From contig DATENC010000018.1 of the NCBI GenBank assembly GCA_035275265.1, forward strand, positions 1-64,000: a DNA stretch of 64,000 nt. Reading direction: 5' to 3'. Shown piece after piece: positions 16,667-24,752 of the stretch (position 1 is its first letter; each line of letters begins with the position of its first letter). This DNA comes from JACQAP01 sp035275265. GTDB taxonomy: Bacteria; Pseudomonadota; Gammaproteobacteria; Burkholderiales; JACQAP01. The notes under the pieces were generated by a model, which ran no database searches, was not told the DNA's origin, and worked only from the letters and a program-made list of their open reading frames with translations. A program made the position numbers and the translations under genes.

Positions 16667-18706
16667 TCACGGGTAATAACGCCAATCGAACACGAGTCGA
16701 AGTCCGACAGACCAGATGGTATCGAGGTCGGGCGTAGGAGATCCGGCCGGCGCAACGACGCTTGCAGATTGTGGAACGTCGGCAGCGGTGAAGAGCTGGA
16801 AGATCACGCTCGAGCTCTGGTTGCTGGCAAACGACCGGTACGGACGGTACTCCAGAATTGGCAAGTCGAACAAGATCGAATCGTAGTCCACTACTCGGAG
16901 AGGGCCGCCCGGGACAACGCTCGGCGCAAGGACGCGATCCTCGCCGATGTGGCCGTAGAAAGTGATTCCCAGTTCGCGGCCGAGCACAAACTGAAAGCGC
17001 CCGATCTTGGTCGCCAATCCCGACTGCCACGGAATCAATCCACCATTCCCCGCAACGACTGCCATCCCCTGGTATCGCTCCGGCGAAATGAAATAGAGCG
17101 GGGAGAGGAAAACGAGGTCGCCGGGTATCAGATAAAAGGGCATCCGCAGTCGCGTCGCGACACCCGTGCGTGCAGGGATCGCGGCGCTCAGGTTTCCAGC
17201 TTGTTGCGCCGACGCAGAGTCGGAGATGGAGTTCGTCGAAGCGGAATCGCCACGGATCCCGAGCGAGAAGAACACAAGGCCGTCGCCCGCGTCGCCCATC
17301 ACGCCGTCGAGACCCAAGCCAACCCGGCCGGCCAGTTCGACACCACCGATGAAGCCGCCGCCCTGCGATGGGGTGAATCCTCCATCCATCCAGCGCCCGT
17401 CGATCACCCCGGACAGACCGACAAACGGCCCCACTTCGCTTCGAGATCGCGGCATGGCACCGAGACCAGGCCCGAGGCCCGGTACCGGCGTCGGCCGCAA
17501 GACTTCGCGCAGATCGGCTGCAAAGGCACTCCAGTAGGCTTCCGGCTCCGCGGGAGGTGGCTCCGACCGCGCGACGAGGTTGTTGTTCTTGCACACATCG
17601 AACGCGTCGGGTTGGACGGGCGCCGCTGGTGTGTGAGGCAGTTTGGTGTCCCGCGACCGGCCCGCCGCCGTATCGAGCAGTTGTTCGAGACTGGTACGAA
17701 CAGCCCCGGAGGCGCGCTCCACGTCCTCAGGACGCATATGGGCATCGCCCATCAATACCATCGACTCGCTGCTGCCCTTCCACGGAAACGCTTCGAGCCC
17801 GGCTTCGTTGTAGAAATCGTGCGTGCCCTTGCGTTGCGAGGTGTCGCCCCACGTCCCCGCCACGTGGCCAGCCGCGAACATGTCCTCGAGAAAGTGCAAC
17901 GCAAAGGCTTCGTCGAACAGCATGGCGCGCGTCAGCGCCTTGCGCGCATCTGGCGCAAGCTGCTCATTGGCGAGCCGCGTGGCCTTCTGCATGGCGCTCA
18001 GGTGATACCACGCGTACACACCCATCGCGCTGATTTCTGAACCCACCTTCATTGCGAGAAGCGCATATTCCCGCGCGGTCGTGCCGGTGGATGCGCGGGG
18101 CAGCAGGAAGTGAGCGTTGTTGGAGCCGGCCCGGGTCGCATACTGAGGATCGGCGCGCTGGAGCCGGTTATCCGCAGTCCGCAACGCGTTGAGCCGTGCA
18201 GCCCGGGCCCCCTCGGATTGCATGCGGCGCTGGAAATCCTTGATCGGGTCTTTGCCGCCCGGGACTTGCTCGGTGGGCGGGAGTACATCGATGCGCGACA
18301 GATCGAGCTTGAGCTGGGCTGCGACATCTGCGACCGAGAGGATCCAGCGCGACTCGAGGACGGTCGCGGTCAAGTCCTGGCTCGAGCAAGAATGGTCTCC
18401 CGCGATTGCCGCAAGGGCAGCCCAGTCGATGCATGAAGGCGCAACACCCTGCGCTGGGTCCGCCGCTTGCTCGCAAAGGCGTTTTTCCTGCGTGATGCGG
18501 GACTCGTGCCAGAGCACGTCGAATTCCGCTCTGCGCTCCGGATCGAGCTTTTCCACCGCGCCGACCGCTATGTCACGGTGCTCCGGGTAGACAAAGGCAA
18601 ACGCCGCGCCGGGGGTCCCCAACGCCGCGAGTGCGAGCAGCCATGCAGCTCCATCGAGGGGAGATATCCTCGATGGAGCGCAATGCGCTGCGTTGGGAGC
18701 AAGCAC
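16667..18706 (-). CDS. Zinc phospholipase C / S1-P1 nuclease-like domain with C-terminal beta-rich region
   Basis: A 679-residue exported protein; start GTG 18706 follows AAGGA by 7 bases and the signal core ends GAAFA. The N-terminal half carries the ligand pattern of zinc phospholipase C and P1 nuclease: His43 (YPEHRD), Asp103-His105 (IAGDHSCS), His199, then H271-x3-D275-x5-H281 (HFLEDMFAAGH), then His296. The H-x3-D-x5-H spacing equals His118/Asp122/His128 of Bacillus cereus PLC. After about residue 430 the protein becomes Gly/aromatic-rich with alternating strands and ends VGLRLVFDWRYYP, as an outer-membrane barrel would. Substrate (phospholipid or nucleic acid) is unknown. A second leftward barrel gene lies 30 bases upstream, suggesting an operon. 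Confidence 0.7.
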   Translation of the reverse strand: MLAPNAAHCAPSRISPLDGAAWLLALAALGTPGAAFAFVYPEHRDIAVGAVEKLDPERRAEFDVLWHESRITQEKRLCEQAADPAQGVAPSCIDWAALAAIAGDHSCSSQDLTATVLESRWILSVADVAAQLKLDLSRIDVLPPTEQVPGGKDPIKDFQRRMQSEGARAARLNALRTADNRLQRADPQYATRAGSNNAHFLLPRASTGTTAREYALLAMKVGSEISAMGVYAWYHLSAMQKATRLANEQLAPDARKALTRAMLFDEAFALHFLEDMFAAGHVAGTWGDTSQRKGTHDFYNEAGLEAFPWKGSSESMVLMGDAHMRPEDVERASGAVRTSLEQLLDTAAGRSRDTKLPHTPAAPVQPDAFDVCKNNNLVARSEPPPAEPEAYWSAFAADLREVLRPTPVPGLGPGLGAMPRSRSEVGPFVGLSGVIDGRWMDGGFTPSQGGGFIGGVELAGRVGLGLDGVMGDAGDGLVFFSLGIRGDSASTNSISDSASAQQAGNLSAAIPARTGVATRLRMPFYLIPGDLVFLSPLYFISPERYQGMAVVAGNGGLIPWQSGLATKIGRFQFVLGRELGITFYGHIGEDRVLAPSVVPGGPLRVVDYDSILFDLPILEYRPYRSFASNQSSSVIFQLFTAADVPQSASVVAPAGSPTPDLDTIWSVGLRLVFDWRYYP
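18649..18678 (-). other. 11-bp perfect inverted repeat inside the start of a coding region
   Basis: CTCCATCGAGG (18649-18659) and CCTCGATGGAG (18668-18678) flank an 8-base loop. On the minus strand this hairpin begins about 28 bases into the coding region of the phospholipase-like gene (start 18706). It could act as an RNA structure affecting translation, or be chance in GC-rich DNA. Confidence 0.45.
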
Positions 18707-18736
18707 TTATGGATCCTTAATAGTCGTTTTCGCGTC

Positions 18737-19543
18737 CTAAAATCGGATCCCGAGTCCGAGAAAAGGCCCCTTCATCGACATGTCCCAGACGAAGCCGCCG
18801 TCCTCGAAATCCTGATAGAAGTAACGATAGCCCGCCTTCGCCGAAAACCTCTTGCCGAATTGCCAGTTGGCCCCGGCGATCGCCTGGTATGTGAAGTCCG
18901 AACCTACGCCGAAGCCACCGGCATCGATGTAACCGAACATGGACCAATGCTCCGCGAAGGGAACGGTAATGCGTGCACCAATAATAGGATCCCACCAGTT
19001 CTTGCCTGTGCTGAGGCTGCGCGTGCCGCCGGGCAGCAAGCCACCCGTCGTCGTTACGAGGTTGAGATCGGTGTCGAGGTCCGTATAACGGGCCCCTCCG
19101 ATGACGTCGAGTTTTGTTTCACCGTCGAAGACACGGTAACCGGCGGACGACTGGTAAATTTTCTGCCTTACCAGCAGATCGAGCTGGCCTGTCGCGCTGC
19201 CGATGCCGAGGGGGCCTTGCCACGATTTGGTCCCCACCCCCGAGAGGTGAAAGGACATGGCGTCGAAAAGGAACAGCCATTTGCCGCGGCGTGCTTCGAA
19301 GGTTGCCATGAAAAAGCTGTCGACATTGTCGAACAACTCTTCGAATGGGACCTGGACGTCGGCCGTGACGCCCAGCACTCCCGTAGTGCCCTCCAGGCCC
19401 GGAGCGAACAGGTAGGGGGTGAATTCGAACTCCCATGACTGCTCACTGTTTTCTGCCGCAATGGCACTGGAGGCAAACGTGACAGGCGCCACAAGTGCCG
19501 CTACGACTGCAAGCCTGCCAGCCATTGCCTTCAAAGCATTCAT
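18737..19543 (-). CDS. Outer-membrane beta-barrel protein, unknown family
   Basis: A 268-residue exported protein with signal sequence ending SSAIAA. The mature part starts WEFEFTPYLFAPGLEGTTGV, a pattern common to a family of hypothetical outer-membrane barrels. It continues with amphipathic strands (WLFLFDAMSFHLSGVG, LDVIGGARYTDLDTDLNL, WSMFGYIDAGGFGVGSDFTYQ) and ends MKGPFLGLGIRF with terminal Phe. Length suits an 8- to 12-strand barrel. It follows 19590-20144 by 46 bases on the same strand, in a leftward set that runs 21020 to 16667. No specific cargo can be assigned. Confidence 0.72.
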   Translation of the reverse strand: MNALKAMAGRLAVVAALVAPVTFASSAIAAENSEQSWEFEFTPYLFAPGLEGTTGVLGVTADVQVPFEELFDNVDSFFMATFEARRGKWLFLFDAMSFHLSGVGTKSWQGPLGIGSATGQLDLLVRQKIYQSSAGYRVFDGETKLDVIGGARYTDLDTDLNLVTTTGGLLPGGTRSLSTGKNWWDPIIGARITVPFAEHWSMFGYIDAGGFGVGSDFTYQAIAGANWQFGKRFSAKAGYRYFYQDFEDGGFVWDMSMKGPFLGLGIRF

Positions 19544-19589
19544 TTGGTCGATGTACCTGCAGTAGAAAGGTCGCTGCCCATCATGCCTG

Positions 19590-20144
19590 TCACTCCTTGA
19601 TCATGCGCATCGCCAGCGATTCGGTGTATTCGACCGAAATGACATCGCCGCTCTGGAATTGCTCCAGGTCCTGCACTTCGTCGCCTGCCGTAAAGCTGAG
19701 CAGTCTTCCCTCTGGTCCGCGCACGGAAACCAGTCGGCTGCCATAGTCGATCTTCTCCACCACGCCCGCAATCTGGAGCATGTTCACCACCATGCCGCCA
19801 GGCACGTCGCCCTTTGGTGCAAGCGTGACCTTGCGGCCGGCTGAACTGGATGCCGCGCCACCCTTCTTGATCGAAACGGCGACAGATTGCAGGTAACGCA
19901 CCTTGAAGCGCGAGCCGGGCTGGACCTGATCCAGGTTCTGCGCTTCCGGCGGTACGTTGATGGATTCTTCGCGGCCTTGCGGGCCGCGCACGATAACTGT
20001 CCGCTTTGCGTGATCGACTTCAACCACTGTCACGATGGCTTCCATTGCGCCAGCGGCGATTGCGCCGGCTTTCTCCTGCGCGATAACAGGCGGCGCAAGG
20101 ACGAATGACAAAATTCCGATGACTGACAACAGGATTGATTTCAT
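19590..20144 (-). CDS. Periplasmic protein with internally duplicated small beta domain (paralogue 1 of 3)
   Basis: A 184-residue exported protein, signal ending PPVIAQ. The mature protein is two copies of one motif. Copy 1 (about 36-92) reads VTVVEVDHAKRTVIVRGPQG, then PPEAQNLDQVQPGSRFKVRY. Copy 2 (about 124-182) reads VVEKIDYGSRLVSVRGPEGR, then DEVQDLEQFQSGDVISVEYT, and ends SLAMRMIKE. Each copy predicts a small OB- or barrel-like strand set. Closely similar proteins are at 36057-36623 (same MKMIKE-type end) and 28793-29353 (lipoprotein form). I do not know the function. It lies between two outer-membrane protein genes on the same strand, downstream of the decayed sulfatase and operator copy C. 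Confidence 0.75.
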   Translation of the reverse strand: MKSILLSVIGILSFVLAPPVIAQEKAGAIAAGAMEAIVTVVEVDHAKRTVIVRGPQGREESINVPPEAQNLDQVQPGSRFKVRYLQSVAVSIKKGGAASSSAGRKVTLAPKGDVPGGMVVNMLQIAGVVEKIDYGSRLVSVRGPEGRLLSFTAGDEVQDLEQFQSGDVISVEYTESLAMRMIKE

Positions 20145-20210
20145 GATCGGGTTTTCCTTTTGACGTTAAAAAAATGGATTGCTTCACAGTGGGTGCCGAC
20201 AAGAAAGTGC

Positions 20211-21020
20211 TCAAAACATCAGTTTCCCGTAGAGGAGCAGTCCCACAAAGTCGCTGTTGAAGTCGCCTTCGAAATTTAGCCCCGGGGATTCCTCGTCTAC
20301 CTCGAGCGACATGCGCACCGCATTCAGTCCGGCGCCAAAAGCGAAATTTTTCCAGGCGCGATACTCGGCGGCCAGGAGCATGTCGCTGATCTGGCCCTTG
20401 GAATCGTTGAGCTCGACATACATGAGTTCGAGCGACGATCGCATATACCACTTTTCGGTCAGCGCCACGTCAAGCCGTACGCCAATCAGGGGTAATGGCG
20501 CGGTGACAGCGTCGCCTGCTGTGCCTATGCCTGTCGCACTGACCGCCAATCCCAAGTCGGTAACGTGAAGGCCGACCGTTCCGGCTAAGTCAACGCGATC
20601 GTCTTGGAGAAAGGAATAGCTGTAGCGCACGTTGTAGAAGGCCATGTCGTATACGCTGTCCACCGTCGTCCCGACCGGATAAATCGTGCCGTCAACATTG
20701 ATATCCCGGCCCAGGGTCCTGGTGGCCTCACGGGAAAGGTCGAACCAGGTGAAATCGAGGCGATGCCTGCGGCTTGAGCCAAACCGATAGGCGGCATCGA
20801 TTCGGAACACCGTCTGGGAACTCTCCAGGCCCAGGGTTTCTTCGAGGTCGATTTCGGCACCGACGCCCGGCGAGCCGATACGCACGTCGGTGCCAAGAGT
20901 TGCGGCAAATCCGCCGAGGCTGAGATTCCATTTCTCCCACGGGCCGCTCTGTTCGGCGAAAGCGGGCTGAATCGCCACAGTCAGGGCAGCAAGGCAGATT
21001 CCTTTGAGCATTCTTGTCAT
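20211..21020 (-). CDS. Outer-membrane beta-barrel protein, unknown family
   Basis: A 269-residue exported protein; GGAGG precedes ATG 21020, and the signal ends QPAFA. The mature part is strand-rich: WNLSLGGFAATLGTDVRIGS, FRIDAAYRFGSSRRHRLDFT, then the conserved-looking FYNVRYSYSFLQDDRVDLAG, ending DFVGLLLYGKLMF with terminal Phe. The regular alternation and length fit an 8- to 12-strand barrel. First surviving gene of a leftward set (21020 to 16667) whose upstream DNA holds a sulfatase remnant and operator copy C, so it may have been the second gene of a sulfatase operon. Confidence 0.72.
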   Translation of the reverse strand: MTRMLKGICLAALTVAIQPAFAEQSGPWEKWNLSLGGFAATLGTDVRIGSPGVGAEIDLEETLGLESSQTVFRIDAAYRFGSSRRHRLDFTWFDLSREATRTLGRDINVDGTIYPVGTTVDSVYDMAFYNVRYSYSFLQDDRVDLAGTVGLHVTDLGLAVSATGIGTAGDAVTAPLPLIGVRLDVALTEKWYMRSSLELMYVELNDSKGQISDMLLAAEYRAWKNFAFGAGLNAVRMSLEVDEESPGLNFEGDFNSDFVGLLLYGKLMF

Positions 21021-21048
21021 GGTTTCCTCCGATTTGGTTTTTCGGATC

Positions 21049-21285
21049 TCAAGGCGAGCCCGGATGCCCGCAACTGTGGTCCAAATGACGTGGCGGGACC
21101 CCGGGCAGCGGAGCCTGCTTTACGCCCTCAACCACAGTCGGCATCTTAACTCCGCAGCAGTTCAGGATCGTGGGCACGATGTCGGTGCGGTGGTGATAGT
21201 GGTGGCGCAGTTCGCCCTTCTGTTCATTGTGTCCATTGTTCAGGTCATACCAATTCTCCAAGCTCATACCCCGCGACGGGAAGCG
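21049..21285 (-). pseudogene. Arylsulfatase remnant (C-terminal middle segment only)
   Basis: The minus strand encodes GELRHHYHHRTDIVPTILNC followed by CGVKMPTVVEGVKQAPLPGV. This is the hallmark region of large arylsulfatases, where homologues have ELRHQYHH..DIVPTILE..G and then PLPG.S. No nucleophile Cys, metal site or start remains, and upstream sequence is unrelated, so only about 60 recognisable codons survive. The intact sulfatase at 7889 is a different branch. It lies next to operator copy C (21326-21343), suggesting a lost regulon member. Confidence 0.65.
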
Positions 21286-21325
21286 TGATCCAAGAGAGTT
21301 TCCGAGAAACCCAAGATCGTCAACA

Positions 21326-21343
21326 ATTGGACCAAAGGCCAAT
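21326..21343 (-). promoter_or_regulatory. Operator copy C (palindrome)
   Basis: Plus-strand sequence ATTGGACCAAAGGCCAAT; one base differs from a perfect 7-4-7 palindrome. Read on the minus strand, the perfect GTCCAAT arm faces the sulfatase remnant and the leftward barrel gene. A 24-base block containing it (21321-21344) is identical to 59979-60002. The next rightward gene is 231 bases away, so control in that direction cannot be excluded. Confidence 0.5.
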
Positions 21344-21574
21344 ACCGTACTGCGGCCAAATCGGGCAGCGTACGGTTCCAACACTGCGTCCGCATGACTC
21401 GTTGAAACAGGAATTTGCCAGCTTCCACGCCCAGTTGAAGAACGGTGTCTGCGCCGGTGTGTTAGTCTCGAACGCACACCGGTCAAATACTTTCCGGGCG
21501 TAGAATCCGCGCCATTAGCGTACCGGTGCACAATATCCGCCCGCATGATGCCCGCCACAACCGGAAGACGAACC

Positions 21575-22090
21575 ATGAGAATCCTTGCCGCCGGCGCCGG
21601 CTTACAGTCTTTTTCCAGCCGCGTCATGGCCGTTGCGTTCGCGGTCTTTCCGGCAGTTGCCCGGGCTTCGCTGCTTCCTCCCGAACTCGAAGATATGATG
21701 GCCAACGCCCTCAGTTGGGCCGTGCTGGTAGTCGTGCCGATCGTGGGAATCGCCGTGTTCTGGCTGGTTCATATCCTGCCGGAGAAAATCGCAGAGAAGA
21801 AAAAACACCCGCAGGCCAAGGCAATCCACACACTGTGCCTGCTCTCGCTGTTCTTCGGGGGCATGTTGTGGCCGCTCGCGTGGTTGTGGGCATACTCGAA
21901 GCCGGTGATGTACAAGCTCGCGTACGGAACGGATGAAGTTGAACCGGAACACGGACCGCCGCCGGCCCAGACGAAGACGGCTGAGCCCAAACCCATGGTC
22001 GCGTCGGAAATGCGCCTGCTGGAACAGAAAATCGCCGAACTCGAGGCGCAGATCGCGCAAGCAGAAGACTTCCGCGGAAGGCCGTCCTGA
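21575..22090 (+). CDS. yiaW: DUF3302 family inner-membrane protein (YiaW-like)
   Basis: A 171-residue membrane protein. In-frame ATGs occur upstream (21545, 21548), but ATG 21575 gives a normal signal-like N-terminus (MRILAAGAGLQSFSSRVMAV). Two further hydrophobic helices (about 45-67 and 82-107) flank a basic loop containing ILPEKIAEKKKHPQAKAIHT, the conserved core of DUF3302 proteins such as YiaW. The tail is Pro-rich, then a coiled coil (ASEMRLLEQKIAELEAQIAQAE). It overlaps the HlyD-type gene by one base (TGATG), as yiaW and yiaV pair in Escherichia coli, and a small accessory role in that export system is inferred. Confidence 0.8.
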   Translation: MRILAAGAGLQSFSSRVMAVAFAVFPAVARASLLPPELEDMMANALSWAVLVVVPIVGIAVFWLVHILPEKIAEKKKHPQAKAIHTLCLLSLFFGGMLWPLAWLWAYSKPVMYKLAYGTDEVEPEHGPPPAQTKTAEPKPMVASEMRLLEQKIAELEAQIAQAEDFRGRPS

Positions 22091-23304
22091 TGGAAATCAT
22101 CCTGCTGCTGATCTATTCGTTTTTCGTCTGGCTGATCTTCTTCAAATTCAAGTGGCTGCCATGGAACATCGTCAGCCAGGTCATCGTCATTACGTTGCCG
22201 GTGATCGGGCTTACCCTTCTCATACTGCTGCTCAACATCGTGGCGCCGTCCTCGCACGACGTGCGCGTCATCAACTACGTCGTGCAGATCGTGCCCCGGG
22301 TCACCGGCCGGGTGATCGAAGTGCCGGTGCAGCCCAACCGCCTGGTCAAGAAGGGCGAAGTGCTGTTCAGGATCGACCCCACGCCATTCCTGAACGAAGC
22401 CGCTGCGCTCGAGGCGCAACTGGTACAGGCACGATCCAAACTTAACGAGGCCACTGCAAGGCTGTCCGAGAGTTCCGCCGGGGTGCGCGAGTTGCGCGAG
22501 AGCCTGAAGGCCGCCGGCGGTCAGGTCAATGCGATCGCCGCCAAGGCAGGGCTCGCGCGCAGGCGGGTCGATCAGTATCGCGAACTCGTCACTGCCGGCG
22601 CGGGCAGTCTGTTCGATCTCGAACGGGCCGAGGCCGACCTCAAGGATCTCCAGGCGCAGTTCGAGAGCGCCCGAGCCTCCGAGGCACAAGTGGTGCAGAA
22701 GCTTTCTGCGCAGTCGCAAGGAGACCAGGCTTCCGTGGCTGCCGCGAAGGCGCAGATCGCCATGGCCAATGCCCAGGTGGCCACCGTGGAGGCCCAGCTT
22801 GCCGATGCCAAATGGAAAATCGACGAGTCCACGGTGTACGCGCCAGCCGAAGGCTATGCGATCAATGTCCAGCTTCGACCCGGGTCCACCGCTTCGCAGT
22901 TTGCCGGGTTGCCGGTCATGAGTTTTGTCGAAACCGAACAGTGGGTGATCGCCCTCTATAGCCAGAATGAGCTTCGTGCGATAGAACCGGGAAACCACGC
23001 GGAGATTGCGCTCAAGACGTATCCGAACAAGATCATCAAGTGCAAGGTCGATTCCATCATCTGGGCGACCGGCCAGGGCCAGTTGCCCCTGTCCGGGGCG
23101 ATTCCGACCGTCACGGCGGCGCACGTGCCGCCGGGGCGGATTGCCGTGAAGCTGGAGGTGGAGGACAAGGGCCTGTTCCTGGCTGCCGGCGCTGTGGGCA
23201 ATGGCGCGGTGTACACGGAATCGCTGGGCATGATCCACATCATCCGCAAGGTCATCATGCGGGTGGGGACGAAGCTCGACTGGCTGATCCTCAAGATGCA
23301 CTGA
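22090..23304 (+). CDS. yiaV: HlyD/YiaV-type membrane fusion protein
   Basis: A 404-residue periplasmic adaptor. Two hydrophobic segments lie near the N-terminus (about 3-20 and 28-50), the second being the anchor. A lipoyl half-motif follows (IVPRVTGRVIEVPVQPNRLVKKGEVLFRIDPTPF, about 66-100). A long coiled coil about 105-240 is rich in Ala/Glu/Gln, then the second lipoyl half (DESTVYAPAEGYAINVQLRPG) and beta domains. This is the order of HlyD/EmrA/AaeA/YiaV adaptors that link an inner-membrane exporter with an outer-membrane factor. The outer-membrane factor gene starts 13 bases after its stop. No inner-membrane pump gene is nearby. Confidence 0.88.
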   Translation: MEIILLLIYSFFVWLIFFKFKWLPWNIVSQVIVITLPVIGLTLLILLLNIVAPSSHDVRVINYVVQIVPRVTGRVIEVPVQPNRLVKKGEVLFRIDPTPFLNEAAALEAQLVQARSKLNEATARLSESSAGVRELRESLKAAGGQVNAIAAKAGLARRRVDQYRELVTAGAGSLFDLERAEADLKDLQAQFESARASEAQVVQKLSAQSQGDQASVAAAKAQIAMANAQVATVEAQLADAKWKIDESTVYAPAEGYAINVQLRPGSTASQFAGLPVMSFVETEQWVIALYSQNELRAIEPGNHAEIALKTYPNKIIKCKVDSIIWATGQGQLPLSGAIPTVTAAHVPPGRIAVKLEVEDKGLFLAAGAVGNGAVYTESLGMIHIIRKVIMRVGTKLDWLILKMH

Positions 23305-23317
23305 ATGCGCATCGACC

Positions 23318-24709
23318 ATGCGTAACTTTCCCATCGTCGTGATGCACGCTTGCGCCGCGGCACTGTTGCTGGTCGCCGCTGGTTGCGCGTTGAAGTCTCC
23401 GCCGGATCGCGAGGCGCTCGGAAAGGACGCTTTGCGTGAAGCGGTGCCGCCGCAGCAATGGAGCGCGCTACGGGATGCACCGGGTGCGGTGGCCGATGGC
23501 TGGCTGAGAAGCTTCAACGAGCCGCGGCTCGAGGCGCTCGTCGACGAGGCGCTCGCGCGCAACGTGAACCTGCGCATTGCCGCCACTCACGTCGATCAAG
23601 CCCGGGCTTCCCTCAAGATCGCGGGCGGCGCGCTCACTCCGGCGGTGAACCTCCTGGCGCGCGGCGGTGGTGACCTGAGCGGCGATGGTTCGGGGCTGAA
23701 CGGTGCGGTGCTGAGCGCCTCCTGGGAACTTGATCTCTGGGGCCGCGTGCGCTACGGCCAGCGCGCCGCGTCGGGTCAGCTTGCCTCTGTCGAGGCCGAT
23801 TACACCTACGCTCGGCAGTCGATGGCGGCGCTGGTGGCGAAGGGCTGGTTTGTTGCGGCGGAAAGTGCGTTGCAGCGGCAGCTTGCGCGCGACATGCTTG
23901 CGGTAGCCGAGCGCCTCGTCGAACTGGCGCAAGTGCGTCGCCGGGTAGGCAATGGAGACGAACTGGATGTGGTGCTGGCCCAGGCTAATGTCCAGAACTA
24001 CCGCGATGGACTGCGCAAGCTCGATCTTGCGCGCGAGCAGGCGCTGCGCTCGCTGGAAGCGCTGGCCGGACGCTATCCGGCCGCAGCGCTGGAGGCCGCC
24101 GACGTGCTGCCGCCACTTCCCGCACCAATTACGGCAGGCGTTCCCTCGGAGCTGCTCGAGCGCCGTCCGGACATAGTGGCCGCCGAACGTCGCGTGGCCG
24201 CGGCATTTGACCGCGTGCAGGAAGCAAAGACCGCGCGATTACCGCGCATCAGCCTCACCGCGGGACTGGCGTCGATTACCAGTGACCTTTTCGTGCTGCA
24301 GGACCGCGACAATCCGACCCTGTCGGGGGGTGCGATGGTCTCGCTCCCGCTCTTTACCGGCGGTGCCCTCAAAGGTCAGGTCGAATTGCGCACCGCCGAG
24401 CAGAAGCGCGCCGTGGCGGAGTATGCAGCCACGGGGCTCAACGCCTTCAACGAAGTGGAATCTACGCTCTCCAATGAATCGAACCTGACCGACCGGCAGA
24501 CGATTCTCGAGCAGCTGGTTGCACAGAATCAGCGCGCACTGGCGCTGTCGGAAATCAGGTATCGGGTCGGCACTGCAGACCTGCGCGCAGTCCTCAACGA
24601 CCAATTGAGGGTCTACAGCTCACGCACGCAACTGGTGCGCGTGCAGGCCGAGCGCTTCGTCCAGCGCGTGAACCTGCACCTGGCACTCGGCGGCAACTAC
24701 GCAAGTTGA
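23318..24709 (+). CDS. Outer-membrane efflux lipoprotein (TolC/NodT/OprM family)
   Basis: A 463-residue lipoprotein, signal ending VAAGC (Cys23), which anchors the periplasmic rim of the channel. Two OEP repeats are visible: the first with DGWLRSFNEPRLEALVDEAL and ARNVNLRIAATHVDQARASL, the second with LLERRPDIVAAERRVAAAFD and KTARLPRISLTAGL. The LxRRPDI and SLPLFTGG motifs (MVSLPLFTGGALKGQVE) are signatures of RND-type outer-membrane factors. It would form the trimeric tunnel for the YiaV adaptor encoded just upstream. The operon is DUF3302, adaptor, channel; the energising inner-membrane component is absent. Confidence 0.9.
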   Translation: MRNFPIVVMHACAAALLLVAAGCALKSPPDREALGKDALREAVPPQQWSALRDAPGAVADGWLRSFNEPRLEALVDEALARNVNLRIAATHVDQARASLKIAGGALTPAVNLLARGGGDLSGDGSGLNGAVLSASWELDLWGRVRYGQRAASGQLASVEADYTYARQSMAALVAKGWFVAAESALQRQLARDMLAVAERLVELAQVRRRVGNGDELDVVLAQANVQNYRDGLRKLDLAREQALRSLEALAGRYPAAALEAADVLPPLPAPITAGVPSELLERRPDIVAAERRVAAAFDRVQEAKTARLPRISLTAGLASITSDLFVLQDRDNPTLSGGAMVSLPLFTGGALKGQVELRTAEQKRAVAEYAATGLNAFNEVESTLSNESNLTDRQTILEQLVAQNQRALALSEIRYRVGTADLRAVLNDQLRVYSSRTQLVRVQAERFVQRVNLHLALGGNYAS

Positions 24710-24752
24710 ATCGGTCCGTCCCGAACCACTCTAATTACACAGCCAGTCGAAC

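Noticed and set aside
21769..23586. 605-codon minus-strand frame across the DUF3302/HlyD genes
   Set aside because: Antisense to the yiaW/yiaV/outer-membrane-factor operon; His/Gly/Leu-rich with no family features.
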